Below, piece after piece: positions 52,584 to 62,038 of a stretch of 64,000 nucleotides of DNA. Source of the DNA: Pseudodonghicola xiamenensis DSM 18339 (GTDB lineage Bacteria; Pseudomonadota; Alphaproteobacteria; Rhodobacterales; Rhodobacteraceae); NCBI RefSeq assembly GCF_000429365.1, contig NZ_KE386893.1, positions 1,792 through 65,791 of the forward strand. Reading direction: 5' to 3'. Positions within the stretch are counted from its first letter, which is position 1. Every line of letters starts with the position of its first letter. A model generated the notes under the pieces. The model made no database searches, had not been told where the DNA came from, and saw nothing but the letters and a program-made list of their open reading frames with translations. Both the position numbers and the translations under genes were made by a program.

Positions 52584-53579
52584 TCAACGAGGGGTGGCTG
52601 TCAAAGGCGAAGCGGTCTTGCGGGGTTTGAGCCCCGGTCCGAAACTATGGGCGACAAGGTCACGCAGGAAATGATCTGGATCAGCCTGCGGCTTGCCCTG
52701 CAGCAGCCGGCGCAGGCCCCAGATCGTCTGTCCGGCCACGCGGGCCAGCGTCGCGGCCAGCGCATAGGCGGGCCCGTGGGTCTTGGTGAAGTAATAGCGG
52801 CGCGAGTCGAACCAATAGCCCGGCGTCCGGCTCCACCGTTTCATGCCGGTGGAGACGGAGCCCAGATGCATGATCCGGCTTTTCGGGACGAACCAGCATT
52901 GCCAGCCGGCCCGCGCCGCCCGATGGCAAAGTTCGGTTTCTTCGTAATAAAGGAAAAAGGTCTCGTCGAAGCCGCCGATCTGATGGATCATCCCGGCCCG
53001 CAGCATCAGGCTGGCGCCGGCGGTCCAGTCGATCTGGGTCGTCTCGGCCGGGACCGGCAGGGCGACGATGGCGTTCTTCAGCAGGCGCGAGAAGATGCCG
53101 GTGCGCGCCGCCGTCTCGAACTCTCCGGCGGCGGAGGGGAAGCGGAAGGCGGTCTGATGCGGTAGCCCATCCTCGCCATAGACGAAGCTGCCGGCGAACC
53201 CGGCCTTGGGATGGGCGATCAGGAAATCGCGCAGGGCCGCGATGGTGCCCGCTTCGGGAAAGGCGTCGGAGTTCAGAAGGTAATAGAAATCCGGCGCCGC
53301 GCCGGAGGCGAGGCCGGCGGCCATGCCAACATTCATACCAGCCCCGAAGCCGCCGTTATGGTCCGAGGCGATCACCCTGAGCCGGCCGGAGCCGAGCCAG
53401 CCGCGTGCTTCCGCTGCGGCGCGGATGGTCTCGAACGATCCGTCGCCCGAATCGTTGTCGACGATCACGATCTCGCCGGCGACATGCTCCATCGCAGCCA
53501 GCGCCGCCTCGGCCGACCGCAGGGTCAGATCGGGGGTGCGGAAGTTCAGCAGGATGGTCAGGACGGTAGGGCCGGTCAT
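52584..53579 (-). CDS. GT2-family glycosyltransferase within the PKS/NRPS operon
   Basis: 331 residues from ATG 53579, with GGAGTGATC about 6 nt upstream; the ORF extends upstream into the PKS but without support. TILLNFRTPDLTLRSAEAAL, IVIVDNDSGDGS and YYLLNSDAFPEAG show the GT-A nucleotide-sugar site, and GGFDETFFLYYEETELCHRAARAGW the catalytic ED-x region of rhamnosyltransferase-like GT2 enzymes. It lies 5 bases after the PKS stop and 9 bases before the NRPS start, so it probably glycosylates the assembly-line product or a linked saccharide. Confidence 0.88.
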   Translation of the reverse strand: MTGPTVLTILLNFRTPDLTLRSAEAALAAMEHVAGEIVIVDNDSGDGSFETIRAAAEARGWLGSGRLRVIASDHNGGFGAGMNVGMAAGLASGAAPDFYYLLNSDAFPEAGTIAALRDFLIAHPKAGFAGSFVYGEDGLPHQTAFRFPSAAGEFETAARTGIFSRLLKNAIVALPVPAETTQIDWTAGASLMLRAGMIHQIGGFDETFFLYYEETELCHRAARAGWQCWFVPKSRIMHLGSVSTGMKRWSRTPGYWFDSRRYYFTKTHGPAYALAATLARVAGQTIWGLRRLLQGKPQADPDHFLRDLVAHSFGPGLKPRKTASPLTATPR

Positions 53580-53584
53580 CGCGA

Positions 53585-56500
53585 TCACTCCGCCGCCTGT
53601 TGATGATCGCCCGAAACCTCGGGGCTGTCGGGCGGCAGCCCGGCCTCGGCCTTGTCGATGAAGGTCTTCATCTTCTCGGCCAGCACGCTGACATTCGGGA
53701 CCAGCACCATGGAATCGTGATCCCCCGGCACCTCGATCACCCGCGTGCGCGGCACGTAGGCGGTCCATTGGTTGTCGTCGAAGACATATTCGCGCGCAGC
53801 ACTCACCCAATTGCCGCCCGAGACCTTCCAGCGCCGATCAAGCGGCGGGCGGAACAGCACCATCGGCCCGTTCCAGGGCTTGAGGTCATAGGCCGCCAGC
53901 GAGTCGCGGAAGGCGGCCTCGATCTTCTCGTTGTTGAAGCTGGTGCCGGTGCTGACCAGCGCCGGGGCGCCACGGCGTTTCTGCAGCTCCCATCGGATAC
54001 GGTTGCCAGCCCATTCGCCCAGGTATCCGGCGCCCTTGCGGCGCAGCTCCTGCAACTTGATCAGCGCCTTGTCCTGCGAGCTGAGCGTCGGGCGGACGGG
54101 CAGGGGAGTGTCGAGCATGACCAGCAGCGCCACCTCTTCGCCCGCGGCCTCAAGCTGGCGCGCGATTTCATAGGCGGTGATGCCACCGCCCGAGAAGCCG
54201 CCCAGCAGATAGGGCCCATGCGGCTGCACCTGGCGCAGCTCGGCGATGTAATCGGCGGCGGCCTCCTCCATGCGGTGGTGGGGTTCGTCGCCGCCGATCA
54301 GCCCGCGCGCCTGCAACCCCCAGACCGGCCGGTCGCGGCCCAGCATCAGCGCCAGATGCCGCAGGTTCAGCACGTTGCCGAACATGCCGGCGACCAGGAA
54401 GAACGGGGTGCGCGCCGCGGCGCCGCCCTTGTGCAGCGCCACCAGATGGGTGAAGGCCGGTGTGGCCTCCGCCTGCGGCGGCGCCTCTCCCTCGACGGCC
54501 TCGCTAGTCACCCCGGTGCGCGCGGCGATGAGCCCGGCCAGGGCGGCGACGCTCGGCGCCTCGAACAGGGTGGCGAGCGGGAATTCGACATCATAGAGCC
54601 GGCTGATCCGGGCGAAGAGCCGCACCGCGATCAGCGAATGGCCGCCAAGATCGAAGAAACTGTCGTTCACCCCGACCCGTGCCACCCCGAGAAGCGAGGA
54701 GAACAGACCGGCAAGGGTCTTTTCCACCTCGGTCGTGGGGGCGACATAATCGGTGTCGAGATCGGGACGATCAAAGCTTTGCGCCTCGTCCGGTTTCGGC
54801 GCGCTGACCCTTGCGGCCTGGGCGATCAGCGCCGGCAGGTCGAGCGTGCTGATCAGTACCTGCGGCGCCCCCAGCGCCAACGCCCGGCGCAGCGCCTCGG
54901 GCCCGTCCTCTGGGCGGATGCCTTGGGTGATATTGTGCCGCAGCCGCTGTTCCTCGGGGCTGAGCGGCGCGTCATGCGTCGTCGCCACCAGGCCGAGATC
55001 GGCGGCCTGCGCATCGGGTTTGTCCGGCGCGGAGAACTCCAGCGTGCCGGCGGTGCGGGTCATCTGGAAGCCTTCGATCTCGACACAGACATTGCCCTGC
55101 GCGTCGGTCAGGGTGACATCGAAGCTGGTGAACCCCTCGGTCGTGGCGCTGCCCGGGGTCAGTCGCATCCAACTCCGGATCTCGCCCGGCAGGGGGGCGA
55201 AGACGCGGATGGCACGATAGCTGACCGGTACCCAGAGCGCCGCGTCGTCGTAGCCTGGCGCCAGTGCGATGGCCCAGCCGGTGGCGAGATCGAGAAGCCC
55301 CGGGTGCATCAGAAAACCCTCGGCCAGATCGCCCCGGCACTGTTGCGGCAGGCTCAGCGTGGCGAGCCCTTCACCCGCGCCCATGGCGCGGCGGCGCAGT
55401 ACCTGCCAGCGCGGGCCGAAGCGCAGATGCGCCTCTTGAGGGGAATGCAGGCAGTCGTCAGGTCCGGCCAGCTCCGGCGTACCGCAGCGCGCGGCGATCG
55501 CTGTCAGATCGAGCGGCGCGGGGCGGGCCGGATCGGCGAGGGGCAGGATCTGCGCCTGGGCGTTCAGTTCGTACCCCGCGGCCTCTTCGGCGCCAAGCGC
55601 GGCATGTACGGTCAGATTCAGGCTCGCCTCATCGGCCTCCAGCCGCAGGACGGCGCGGCGGGGCTGGTCGTTCGCCACCCGCAGCGGCCTGAGGAAATAG
55701 AGATCGCGGATCTCGTAGGGCACGGCGATGCCCTGGGCCGCCATCGCCTCTGCCGCCAGCTCGATATAGCCGGTTCCGGGCAACAGCGCCTCGCCCGCGG
55801 CAGTGCGGTGCTGGTCGAACACCCAATCGTCTTGCGCATCATAGGTCGACACGAACAGGCGATTGCCGCCGGCATCGAAACCGGTCTCGCGCAGCAGCGG
55901 CTGATCGCACTCCACCCGCTCGCTCGGCTTGCCGGCGCTGTCGCGGGCGGACATGGCATCGGCGGCCATGCCGACTTGGGACCAGACGCCCCAATCGACA
56001 GCCATCACCCGCGTCGCGGCGCCGTTGCGGCCCTGGGCGAATGCGTTGAGATATTCGTTCGCAGCCACATAGTCGATCTGCCCCGCCGGCGCCGTTGCGG
56101 TGGAGGAGGAGGAGAACAGGACCATCACCTCGACCATCCCGTCGGGGAAGAGGGTGTCGAGCACCCTGAGGCCGGTGACTTTCGGCGAGAAGACCTGGGC
56201 GACGCCGCTTTCGGTCTTGGCCAGCACCGGGCCGTCGTCGATCTGGCCGGCGGCATGGATCACCCCGGTCACCGCGCCAAAGCGTTCCTCGGCTTCGGCC
56301 ACGGCGGCGCGCATACGGTCGATGTTGCAGACATCCGCCGCGATCGCCATCACCGCGCCCTCACCGATCTCCTCCAGCCCCTGCAGCGCGTGAATGCGCC
56401 GCGCCAGCCGGTCGCCGGGGGGATGGCTGGCAAGATAGCCGGCCCACTCGTCGCGGGCGGGCAGGGGATCGCGGGCCAGAAGGATCACATTGGCGCCGTG

Positions 56501-59500
56501 ATCGCGCATCAGCTCGGCCGCCAGCGTCAGCCCGATGCCACCGAAGCCGCCGGTGATCAGATAGGTGCCGCCGGTCTTCCAAACCGGCGCGGCGCTATCC
56601 TCAAGCGGCAGCGGCCGCCAACTGCGGACATAGCGTTTCTCTCCCCGCCGCAGCGCCACCTCATTACCGGGCTCGGCCAGCAATTCCTCCAGCGCCTGCG
56701 AGACCAGCGGCGTCAGATCGGCCGGGGCCGCGCCGCCGCCGAGCGCCGTGAGAAGGCGCTTCGGCGCCACCTCGGGCAGAGCGATATCGACCGAGGCGAG
56801 GGTGATCCCCGGCATCTCGTGCGGGATCACGCCGACCGGGCCGGCGATCAGAGATTTCTCGGGATAGGGCAGCCCTTCGTCATCAAGCTGCGCCGCGCCA
56901 TTGGTGAAGGCGACGATATGCACCGGGTGCTCCAACTCTGCGCCGCCAAGCGCCTGGGCCAGATACATCAGGCTGAAGAAGCCCTGTTCCAGCATCCGGT
57001 CATAGAACGATCCGCCGGGGCGGTGGCTTTCGTCCCGGGTGACCAGCCAGAAATGCCCGATCCGCGTCGGGCTGCGGCCGGCCTCGGCCAGATCGGCCAG
57101 CAGGCTGTCATAGCCGAAGCGGCCCTGTTCGGGCGGCAGTTGATACCGATCGTCGGAGAGCTTGGCATAGGTGTCGCCCGGGGTGACCCGGGTCACGCTC
57201 TGGCCCGCCTCGGTCAGTCGCCGGATCACATCCGCCGCCAGCCCCGCGTCATCTTCGAAGATCAGCCAGGTCTGCGCCCCGGCCTCGGCCAGATCACGCT
57301 CTACGTCGATCTCGCAATCCGCCGGCCGTGGCCGCCAGGCCGGGCGATAGCCCCAGCGTGCCATGTCCTCGATGCGGGAGAGCGAGACCTCGCCCTCCAC
57401 CGTCACCTGCGGCTTGCCGGGGTCGATGAAATAGCGGCTGGACTGGAAGGCATAGGTCGGCAGCGGCAGGCGGTGGCGCTTGGTCTCGCCCCAGATCTGA
57501 TCCCAATCCGCCTCGATCCCGCAGGCCCAGAGCCGGCCGATGCCGGACAGGAAATAGGCGTCGTCGGCGATCTCCTGCTGCGGGTGACGGAGCGAGCTGA
57601 TCACCTGACCCGAGCCGACCGCGTCGTTCATCTGCGCCAGCGAGCTGAGCGCCTTGCCCGGCCCGACCTCGAGAAAGACGCGTTTCTTGCCCTGCGCCAG
57701 GGCGGTGACGCAATCGTTGAACCGCACGGTGTTGCGCAACTGACCGACCCAATAGTCGGGGTCGGTCGCCTGTTCGGCACTCAGGGGCGCGCCGGTGCGG
57801 TTCGACATCACCTTCATCGTCGGCGCCGACAGAGGGATCGAGCGCAGGAAGGCGCCGAATTCTGCCAGGATCGGGTCGAGCATGCGCGAATGCGCCGCGA
57901 TGTCGATCTGCACCCGCTGGTGGTCAATCTCCCGCGCGGTGAGGGTCTCTGACAGCGCATCGAGCGCCGCCTGAGGTCCGGAGACGGCGCAAAGCCGAGG
58001 GGCGTTGACGCTGGCGATGTCCAGATCGTCGCCGATCAGCTCGCGCAGTTCCGCCTCGGGCAGCGACACGCTCAGCATGCCGCCCGCCGGCACGGTGTCG
58101 AACAGCCGCCCACGTAGCAGCACCAGGTCGATGCAATCCTCGAACGACATCACGCCGGCCAGACAGGCGGCGGTATTCTCGCCCATCGAATGGCCGACTA
58201 GGGCGGCGGGGCGGGCGCCCCAGCTCATCCACAATTGGGCCAGCGCATATTCGACGATCATGATCAGCGGCAATTGCACTGAGGGGCGCGTCAGCTTCCG
58301 GTCGGCCTCGGCCTGCGCTGCCTCATCCTCGGGCAGCCAAAGGGCGCGAATGTCGAAATCGAGCTTGGGTTCCAGATGGTCCAGACCGCGATCCATCCAG
58401 TCGGCAAAGACCGGCTCGGTCTCGTAGAGATCGCGGGCCATGCCGGCATATTGGGCGCCGCCGCCGGGGAACATGAACACCAGTTCAGGCGCGGTGCCCA
58501 GCCGGTCGTGGGTGAAAACTTGGCGCGGGTCGTTCTCCTCCAGCAGCCGCGCTGCTTCCTCGGCACTCTCGGCGACCAGTACCCGGCGCTTGTCGAATCC
58601 GCGGCGCCCTTCCTTCAGGGTAAAGGCGACATCGGCCAACGGCAGATCGGGATTGGCGCGCAGATGCGCCGCCAGTGCGCGGGAATTGGCATCAAGCGCT
58701 GCACGGCTGCGGCCGGAGAGGCAGAGGATCTGGAAGGGGAATTCGCTTTCCTCCGACGGCGCGCGCTCGGGTGCCTCCTCAAGGATCGCATGGGCATTGG
58801 TGCCGCCGACGCCAAGCGCGTTGATGCCGGCGCGGCGCGGGCCCTTGTGCGATTGCCAGGGCATCAGCTTGTCGGCGACCTGGAACGGCGAATGATCGAA
58901 ATCAATCGCCGGGTTCGGCGCCTCATAACCCAGAGAGGGCGGGATTTCCCCATGTTTCAGCGCCAGCGTGGTCTTGACCAGCCCGGCGACGCCGGCGGCG
59001 GTATCCAGATGGCCGATATTGGTCTTGACCGAGCCGATGCGGCAAAAGCCGGTATCGGGCGTCTGCTTGCGATAGGCCTCGGTCAGGGCGGAAACCTCGA
59101 TCGGGTCGCCCAGATAGGTGCCGGTGCCGTGGCATTCAATGTAATCAATGGTGTCGGCCGGCACACCTGCGGCCTTCAGTGCCAGCGTCACCGCCTGTGA
59201 TTGGCCATCGACCGAAGGCGCCAGATAACCCGCCTTGGCGGCGCCATCATTGTTGACGGCGCTGCCCTTGATCACCGCCCAGATGTGATCCCCGTCGGCA
59301 ATCGCATCCTCCAGCCGTCTCAGCGCAACAGCGCCGGCACCAGAGCCGAAGACGGTGCCCTGCGCTCGGTGGTCGAAGGCATGGCAATGGCCATCGGGAG
59401 AGAGGATCTCGTTTTCCTTGTAAACATATCCACGGCCCTGCGGCAGCTCGATGGTCACACCGCCGGCCAGGGCCATGTCACAATCGCCGTCGCGCAGCGC

Positions 59501-60088
59501 CTTGCAGGCGTAATGCACCGCCACCAGCGAGGTGGAGCAGGCGGTCTGCAGGTTGATCGAGGGGCCCTTGAGGTCGAACACATGGCTCACCCGGGTCGAC
59601 AGGAAATCCTTGTCGTTGCCGGTGTGGCGCAGCAGGAACATGCCGACGTCCTGCACCAGCCCGGGGTTGGAGCAGATGTTGAAATAGAAATAGCTCCCCA
59701 TGCCGCAGCCGGCATAGACGCCGATCGGGCCGGCGATGGTTTCGGGCGGATGGCCGGCATCCTCCATCGCCTCCCAGGCGACTTCGAGGAACTTGCGGTG
59801 CTGCGGGTCGAGGATCGCGGCCTCCTTCGGAGAAAAGCCGAAGAATTCCGGGTCGAACATGGCGTAATCGTCGAGCGGCGCGGCGGCGGGGACGAAATTG
59901 GGATCGGACATCAGCGCCGGATCCTCGCCATTGGCGATCAGCTCCTCCTCGCTCAGCCGGACGATGGATTCCGTCCCACTGCGCAGATTGGCCCAGAAGG
60001 CGTTGGCAGACCCTGCGCCGGGCACCCGGACAGAAAGACCCACGATGGCGATATCGCCGCTGCTGCTATGCTTGCTGTTCGACGTCAT
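53585..60088 (-). CDS. Type I polyketide synthase, KS-AT-KR-DH-ACP-TE
   Basis: 2167 residues. The ketosynthase (about 10-440) has Cys184 in TACSTSL, His320 in HGTGT and His360 in NIGHLDTAAG, so it should be active. The acyltransferase (about 535-845) has GHSMGE (Ser634); its specificity motif reads IAAHS, neither the malonyl HAFH nor the methylmalonyl YASH type. A structural plus catalytic ketoreductase follows (GGFGGIG near 1181, YVAAN near 1339). A dehydratase-like double hotdog with FDQHRTAAGEALLPG (His near 1425) comes after the KR, an unusual order. The ACP Ser is 1818 in LGGHSLI. The thioesterase has GGFSGGG (Ser1966), Asp1993 and His2124. It should add one C2 unit, reduce and perhaps dehydrate it, and release the product. 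It heads the minus-strand operon; the RBS is weak. Confidence 0.92.
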   Translation of the reverse strand: MTSNSKHSSSGDIAIVGLSVRVPGAGSANAFWANLRSGTESIVRLSEEELIANGEDPALMSDPNFVPAAAPLDDYAMFDPEFFGFSPKEAAILDPQHRKFLEVAWEAMEDAGHPPETIAGPIGVYAGCGMGSYFYFNICSNPGLVQDVGMFLLRHTGNDKDFLSTRVSHVFDLKGPSINLQTACSTSLVAVHYACKALRDGDCDMALAGGVTIELPQGRGYVYKENEILSPDGHCHAFDHRAQGTVFGSGAGAVALRRLEDAIADGDHIWAVIKGSAVNNDGAAKAGYLAPSVDGQSQAVTLALKAAGVPADTIDYIECHGTGTYLGDPIEVSALTEAYRKQTPDTGFCRIGSVKTNIGHLDTAAGVAGLVKTTLALKHGEIPPSLGYEAPNPAIDFDHSPFQVADKLMPWQSHKGPRRAGINALGVGGTNAHAILEEAPERAPSEESEFPFQILCLSGRSRAALDANSRALAAHLRANPDLPLADVAFTLKEGRRGFDKRRVLVAESAEEAARLLEENDPRQVFTHDRLGTAPELVFMFPGGGAQYAGMARDLYETEPVFADWMDRGLDHLEPKLDFDIRALWLPEDEAAQAEADRKLTRPSVQLPLIMIVEYALAQLWMSWGARPAALVGHSMGENTAACLAGVMSFEDCIDLVLLRGRLFDTVPAGGMLSVSLPEAELRELIGDDLDIASVNAPRLCAVSGPQAALDALSETLTAREIDHQRVQIDIAAHSRMLDPILAEFGAFLRSIPLSAPTMKVMSNRTGAPLSAEQATDPDYWVGQLRNTVRFNDCVTALAQGKKRVFLEVGPGKALSSLAQMNDAVGSGQVISSLRHPQQEIADDAYFLSGIGRLWACGIEADWDQIWGETKRHRLPLPTYAFQSSRYFIDPGKPQVTVEGEVSLSRIEDMARWGYRPAWRPRPADCEIDVERDLAEAGAQTWLIFEDDAGLAADVIRRLTEAGQSVTRVTPGDTYAKLSDDRYQLPPEQGRFGYDSLLADLAEAGRSPTRIGHFWLVTRDESHRPGGSFYDRMLEQGFFSLMYLAQALGGAELEHPVHIVAFTNGAAQLDDEGLPYPEKSLIAGPVGVIPHEMPGITLASVDIALPEVAPKRLLTALGGGAAPADLTPLVSQALEELLAEPGNEVALRRGEKRYVRSWRPLPLEDSAAPVWKTGGTYLITGGFGGIGLTLAAELMRDHGANVILLARDPLPARDEWAGYLASHPPGDRLARRIHALQGLEEIGEGAVMAIAADVCNIDRMRAAVAEAEERFGAVTGVIHAAGQIDDGPVLAKTESGVAQVFSPKVTGLRVLDTLFPDGMVEVMVLFSSSSTATAPAGQIDYVAANEYLNAFAQGRNGAATRVMAVDWGVWSQVGMAADAMSARDSAGKPSERVECDQPLLRETGFDAGGNRLFVSTYDAQDDWVFDQHRTAAGEALLPGTGYIELAAEAMAAQGIAVPYEIRDLYFLRPLRVANDQPRRAVLRLEADEASLNLTVHAALGAEEAAGYELNAQAQILPLADPARPAPLDLTAIAARCGTPELAGPDDCLHSPQEAHLRFGPRWQVLRRRAMGAGEGLATLSLPQQCRGDLAEGFLMHPGLLDLATGWAIALAPGYDDAALWVPVSYRAIRVFAPLPGEIRSWMRLTPGSATTEGFTSFDVTLTDAQGNVCVEIEGFQMTRTAGTLEFSAPDKPDAQAADLGLVATTHDAPLSPEEQRLRHNITQGIRPEDGPEALRRALALGAPQVLISTLDLPALIAQAARVSAPKPDEAQSFDRPDLDTDYVAPTTEVEKTLAGLFSSLLGVARVGVNDSFFDLGGHSLIAVRLFARISRLYDVEFPLATLFEAPSVAALAGLIAARTGVTSEAVEGEAPPQAEATPAFTHLVALHKGGAAARTPFFLVAGMFGNVLNLRHLALMLGRDRPVWGLQARGLIGGDEPHHRMEEAAADYIAELRQVQPHGPYLLGGFSGGGITAYEIARQLEAAGEEVALLVMLDTPLPVRPTLSSQDKALIKLQELRRKGAGYLGEWAGNRIRWELQKRRGAPALVSTGTSFNNEKIEAAFRDSLAAYDLKPWNGPMVLFRPPLDRRWKVSGGNWVSAAREYVFDDNQWTAYVPRTRVIEVPGDHDSMVLVPNVSVLAEKMKTFIDKAEAGLPPDSPEVSGDHQQAAE

Positions 60089-60110
60089 AAAGTGACCAAA
60101 CGCTCCGCTT

Positions 60111-60139
60111 TACCCAACGCTGGCCCCCACCGCTGTCAA
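60111..60139 (-). promoter_or_regulatory. Candidate promoter of the PKS operon
   Basis: On the minus strand TTGACA (60139-60134) is a perfect -35; with 17 bp spacing the -10 region is TGGGTA, a poor match. It lies 45-50 bases upstream of the PKS start, which suits a short leader. Confidence 0.3.
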
Positions 60140-60289
60140 AGGATAGACATTCAGGGCCGTCGCCAACAGTTAATCTTGTACGGATGTCCAGCACTTGCCC
60201 TTAACGCTTTGTTTTGCCGGTGGAAAACTTGCCGGCCAGAAAAGGCGCTCATGCAGAAATTCGCACAATAGCATTCATCGTCTGTTATT

Positions 60290-60308
60290 TTGTCCATCAT
60301 GTGGACAA
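60290..60308. promoter_or_regulatory. 19-bp palindrome upstream of the PKS operon
   Basis: TTGTCCA-TCATG-TGGACAA has perfect 7-bp arms around a 5-nt centre, about 200 bp upstream of the PKS start and 58 bp from the end of the Wzy-like gene. The arm length and spacing are those of a dimeric repressor or activator site. It lies in an AT-richer patch (60255-60315). Confidence 0.5.
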
Positions 60309-60366
60309 TTTGTGGCTGTCGTCGCCTTAAATTCGGCTCTCTTCCCCCCGAAGATCCGGTGTGGGG

Positions 60367-61809
60367 TCAGAGCACCGTGCGCCGGCCCCTGGGGCGTCGC
60401 CGCCCGATTGCGGGCCCCCGGCCGAACAGGCCGGGCTTGCTGTCGCGCGGCTCCTGAGTGGTGGCAAGGCGTGGATTTTCCGCATGTCCCAACACGGCCC
60501 CGGCACAGAGCCAGGTCAGGGGGATCAGCGTGGCGTTGAGCAACATGTCCACCATGGTCACCGCCACGATCAAGGCCACAGGCGCGGCATAGATCGAAAC
60601 AGCCTCGCCGCGGTTACGCCGCCACAGGAGGACCAGCGGCAGGGCGAGAAGCCCCATTTCGGCGATATATCCAAGCCAGCCGAAGGTGCCGAAGACGATG
60701 ATCCAGCGCCCGTCGGGAACTGTCAGAACCTGGCCTGAGGCGGGATCGAGCAACAGGTTGCGGCCCCAGCCACCCCAGCCGAACAGTAGCTTGTAATGCG
60801 CTCGGCCCAACAGGATTTCTTCGTTGTGAATCCGGTATTGGAGCGAAGCGGCCCGTTCCTGGCTGATATCGGAGGCCCAGCTCAGGATTGAATCGAGCGG
60901 GATCAGCCCGGCATTGCGCAACATCGGATAAAGCACGGTGACCACTGCCAGCAGAAAGGCGATGCGAATTTGGACCTTGGGGCTGGTGAACAGCACCAGC
61001 GGCACGAAGCCGATCGCATAGAGCTGTGAGGCGAGGCTTTTGCACAGATACAGCACGCCGGCCAGGTAAAGGGTGGCCATGATCATCTTCATCTTGATCT
61101 TCGGGTCGGCATAGCGCGCCAGCGCGGCGGAAGACAGCAGCGCGCTGAACATGAAGAGCGCCAGCCAAAGCCCATGCGGCAGGAAGACAAGCGGACGAAA
61201 GCCCCCTTCGCGCATCATCTGTTCGAAGGAATGCTGGAAGAAGCCATAGACCCAGACGTTGATCTGCGGGCTCAGCCGGATTTCGATCAGCGACGGGATG
61301 GTATAGATCAGCCCGCCCACCATCGTCGCCAGCAGCAGTTCGCGCAGGCCCTTTTCGGTGCCCAGCAGGGCGCGGCCCAGCAGGAAGGGCAACAGCACGA
61401 TCACCTGTCCCACCATCACCGAAAGGGTGTCATGCACCCGCAGCCCCTGCACGGTATAGCTGTCCCCCAATTCGTTGGAATAAGTCACCGGCTCGCCATT
61501 GGTCAGAACCGTGGGAATGGTGCCCAGCAGGAACATCAGCACCAGAAGCTTGCCGGCGGGGGTCTCCGGCAACAGCGGTACCTTGCGATGCAGCATTAGG
61601 ACCACCAGCAGGAAGGCCATGACGCTGGGGATCGAATTCTTGTCCATCGGCGGGATCAGCGGCAGATCGAAATTCGCCACCGGCGGTAGCACCAGATAGC
61701 CGCCCAGGATACACCAGATCAGCGCGCGTTCCGGCGCCATCCGCTTCATCAGGACGATGCAGATCACCGGCCAGATCACGAGCATCAGCATGGCAAAGGC
61801 GTTGGGCAT
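60367..61809 (-). CDS. O-antigen polymerase (Wzy)-like membrane protein
   Basis: 480 residues from ATG 61809; no start has a strong RBS, and ATG 61905 is also possible. About 11-12 hydrophobic helices span the protein, with a large polar loop near 280-340 (SQERAASLQYRIHNEEILL-type segment followed by LLFGWGGWGRN). This layout and the WGGWG(R) phrase resemble Wzy/O-antigen ligase-like proteins, whose sequences are poorly conserved. It would polymerise the repeat units in the periplasm. The C-terminus is a basic tail. It lies upstream of the PKS operon in the same direction. Confidence 0.65.
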   Translation of the reverse strand: MPNAFAMLMLVIWPVICIVLMKRMAPERALIWCILGGYLVLPPVANFDLPLIPPMDKNSIPSVMAFLLVVLMLHRKVPLLPETPAGKLLVLMFLLGTIPTVLTNGEPVTYSNELGDSYTVQGLRVHDTLSVMVGQVIVLLPFLLGRALLGTEKGLRELLLATMVGGLIYTIPSLIEIRLSPQINVWVYGFFQHSFEQMMREGGFRPLVFLPHGLWLALFMFSALLSSAALARYADPKIKMKMIMATLYLAGVLYLCKSLASQLYAIGFVPLVLFTSPKVQIRIAFLLAVVTVLYPMLRNAGLIPLDSILSWASDISQERAASLQYRIHNEEILLGRAHYKLLFGWGGWGRNLLLDPASGQVLTVPDGRWIIVFGTFGWLGYIAEMGLLALPLVLLWRRNRGEAVSIYAAPVALIVAVTMVDMLLNATLIPLTWLCAGAVLGHAENPRLATTQEPRDSKPGLFGRGPAIGRRRPRGRRTVL

Positions 61810-62038
61810 GGGGTGGCTGCTCGGGTCGTTGTCTGGTTTTGGCGCCTGTGCGCCGGCGCAGTCTAGCAACTCTGCCCGGCTCTGTCCTCCTCCGTTGTGC
61901 GGCATTGCATCTGAACGGGGCTGAGGTGGGCCGTGATACAACGGCGGGGCGGGAAATTTTCGCTCCCGGCTGTTCGCAGGGGCGATTCGGCCCTATGCCG
62001 GAGGGGCTTCCCCGTGTGGTTGGGAAAGGAGAGGGCCA

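Noticed and set aside
47700..53165. Very long plus-strand open frame (1821 codons)
   Set aside because: It is antisense to the NRPS, glycosyltransferase and PPTase genes. Its translation is rich in His, Arg, Gln and Gly without any domain, the normal effect of high GC third positions on the opposite strand.
53600..57952. Plus-strand open frame of 1450 codons
   Set aside because: It is antisense to the PKS gene, whose domains are unmistakable; the composition is that of a shadow frame.
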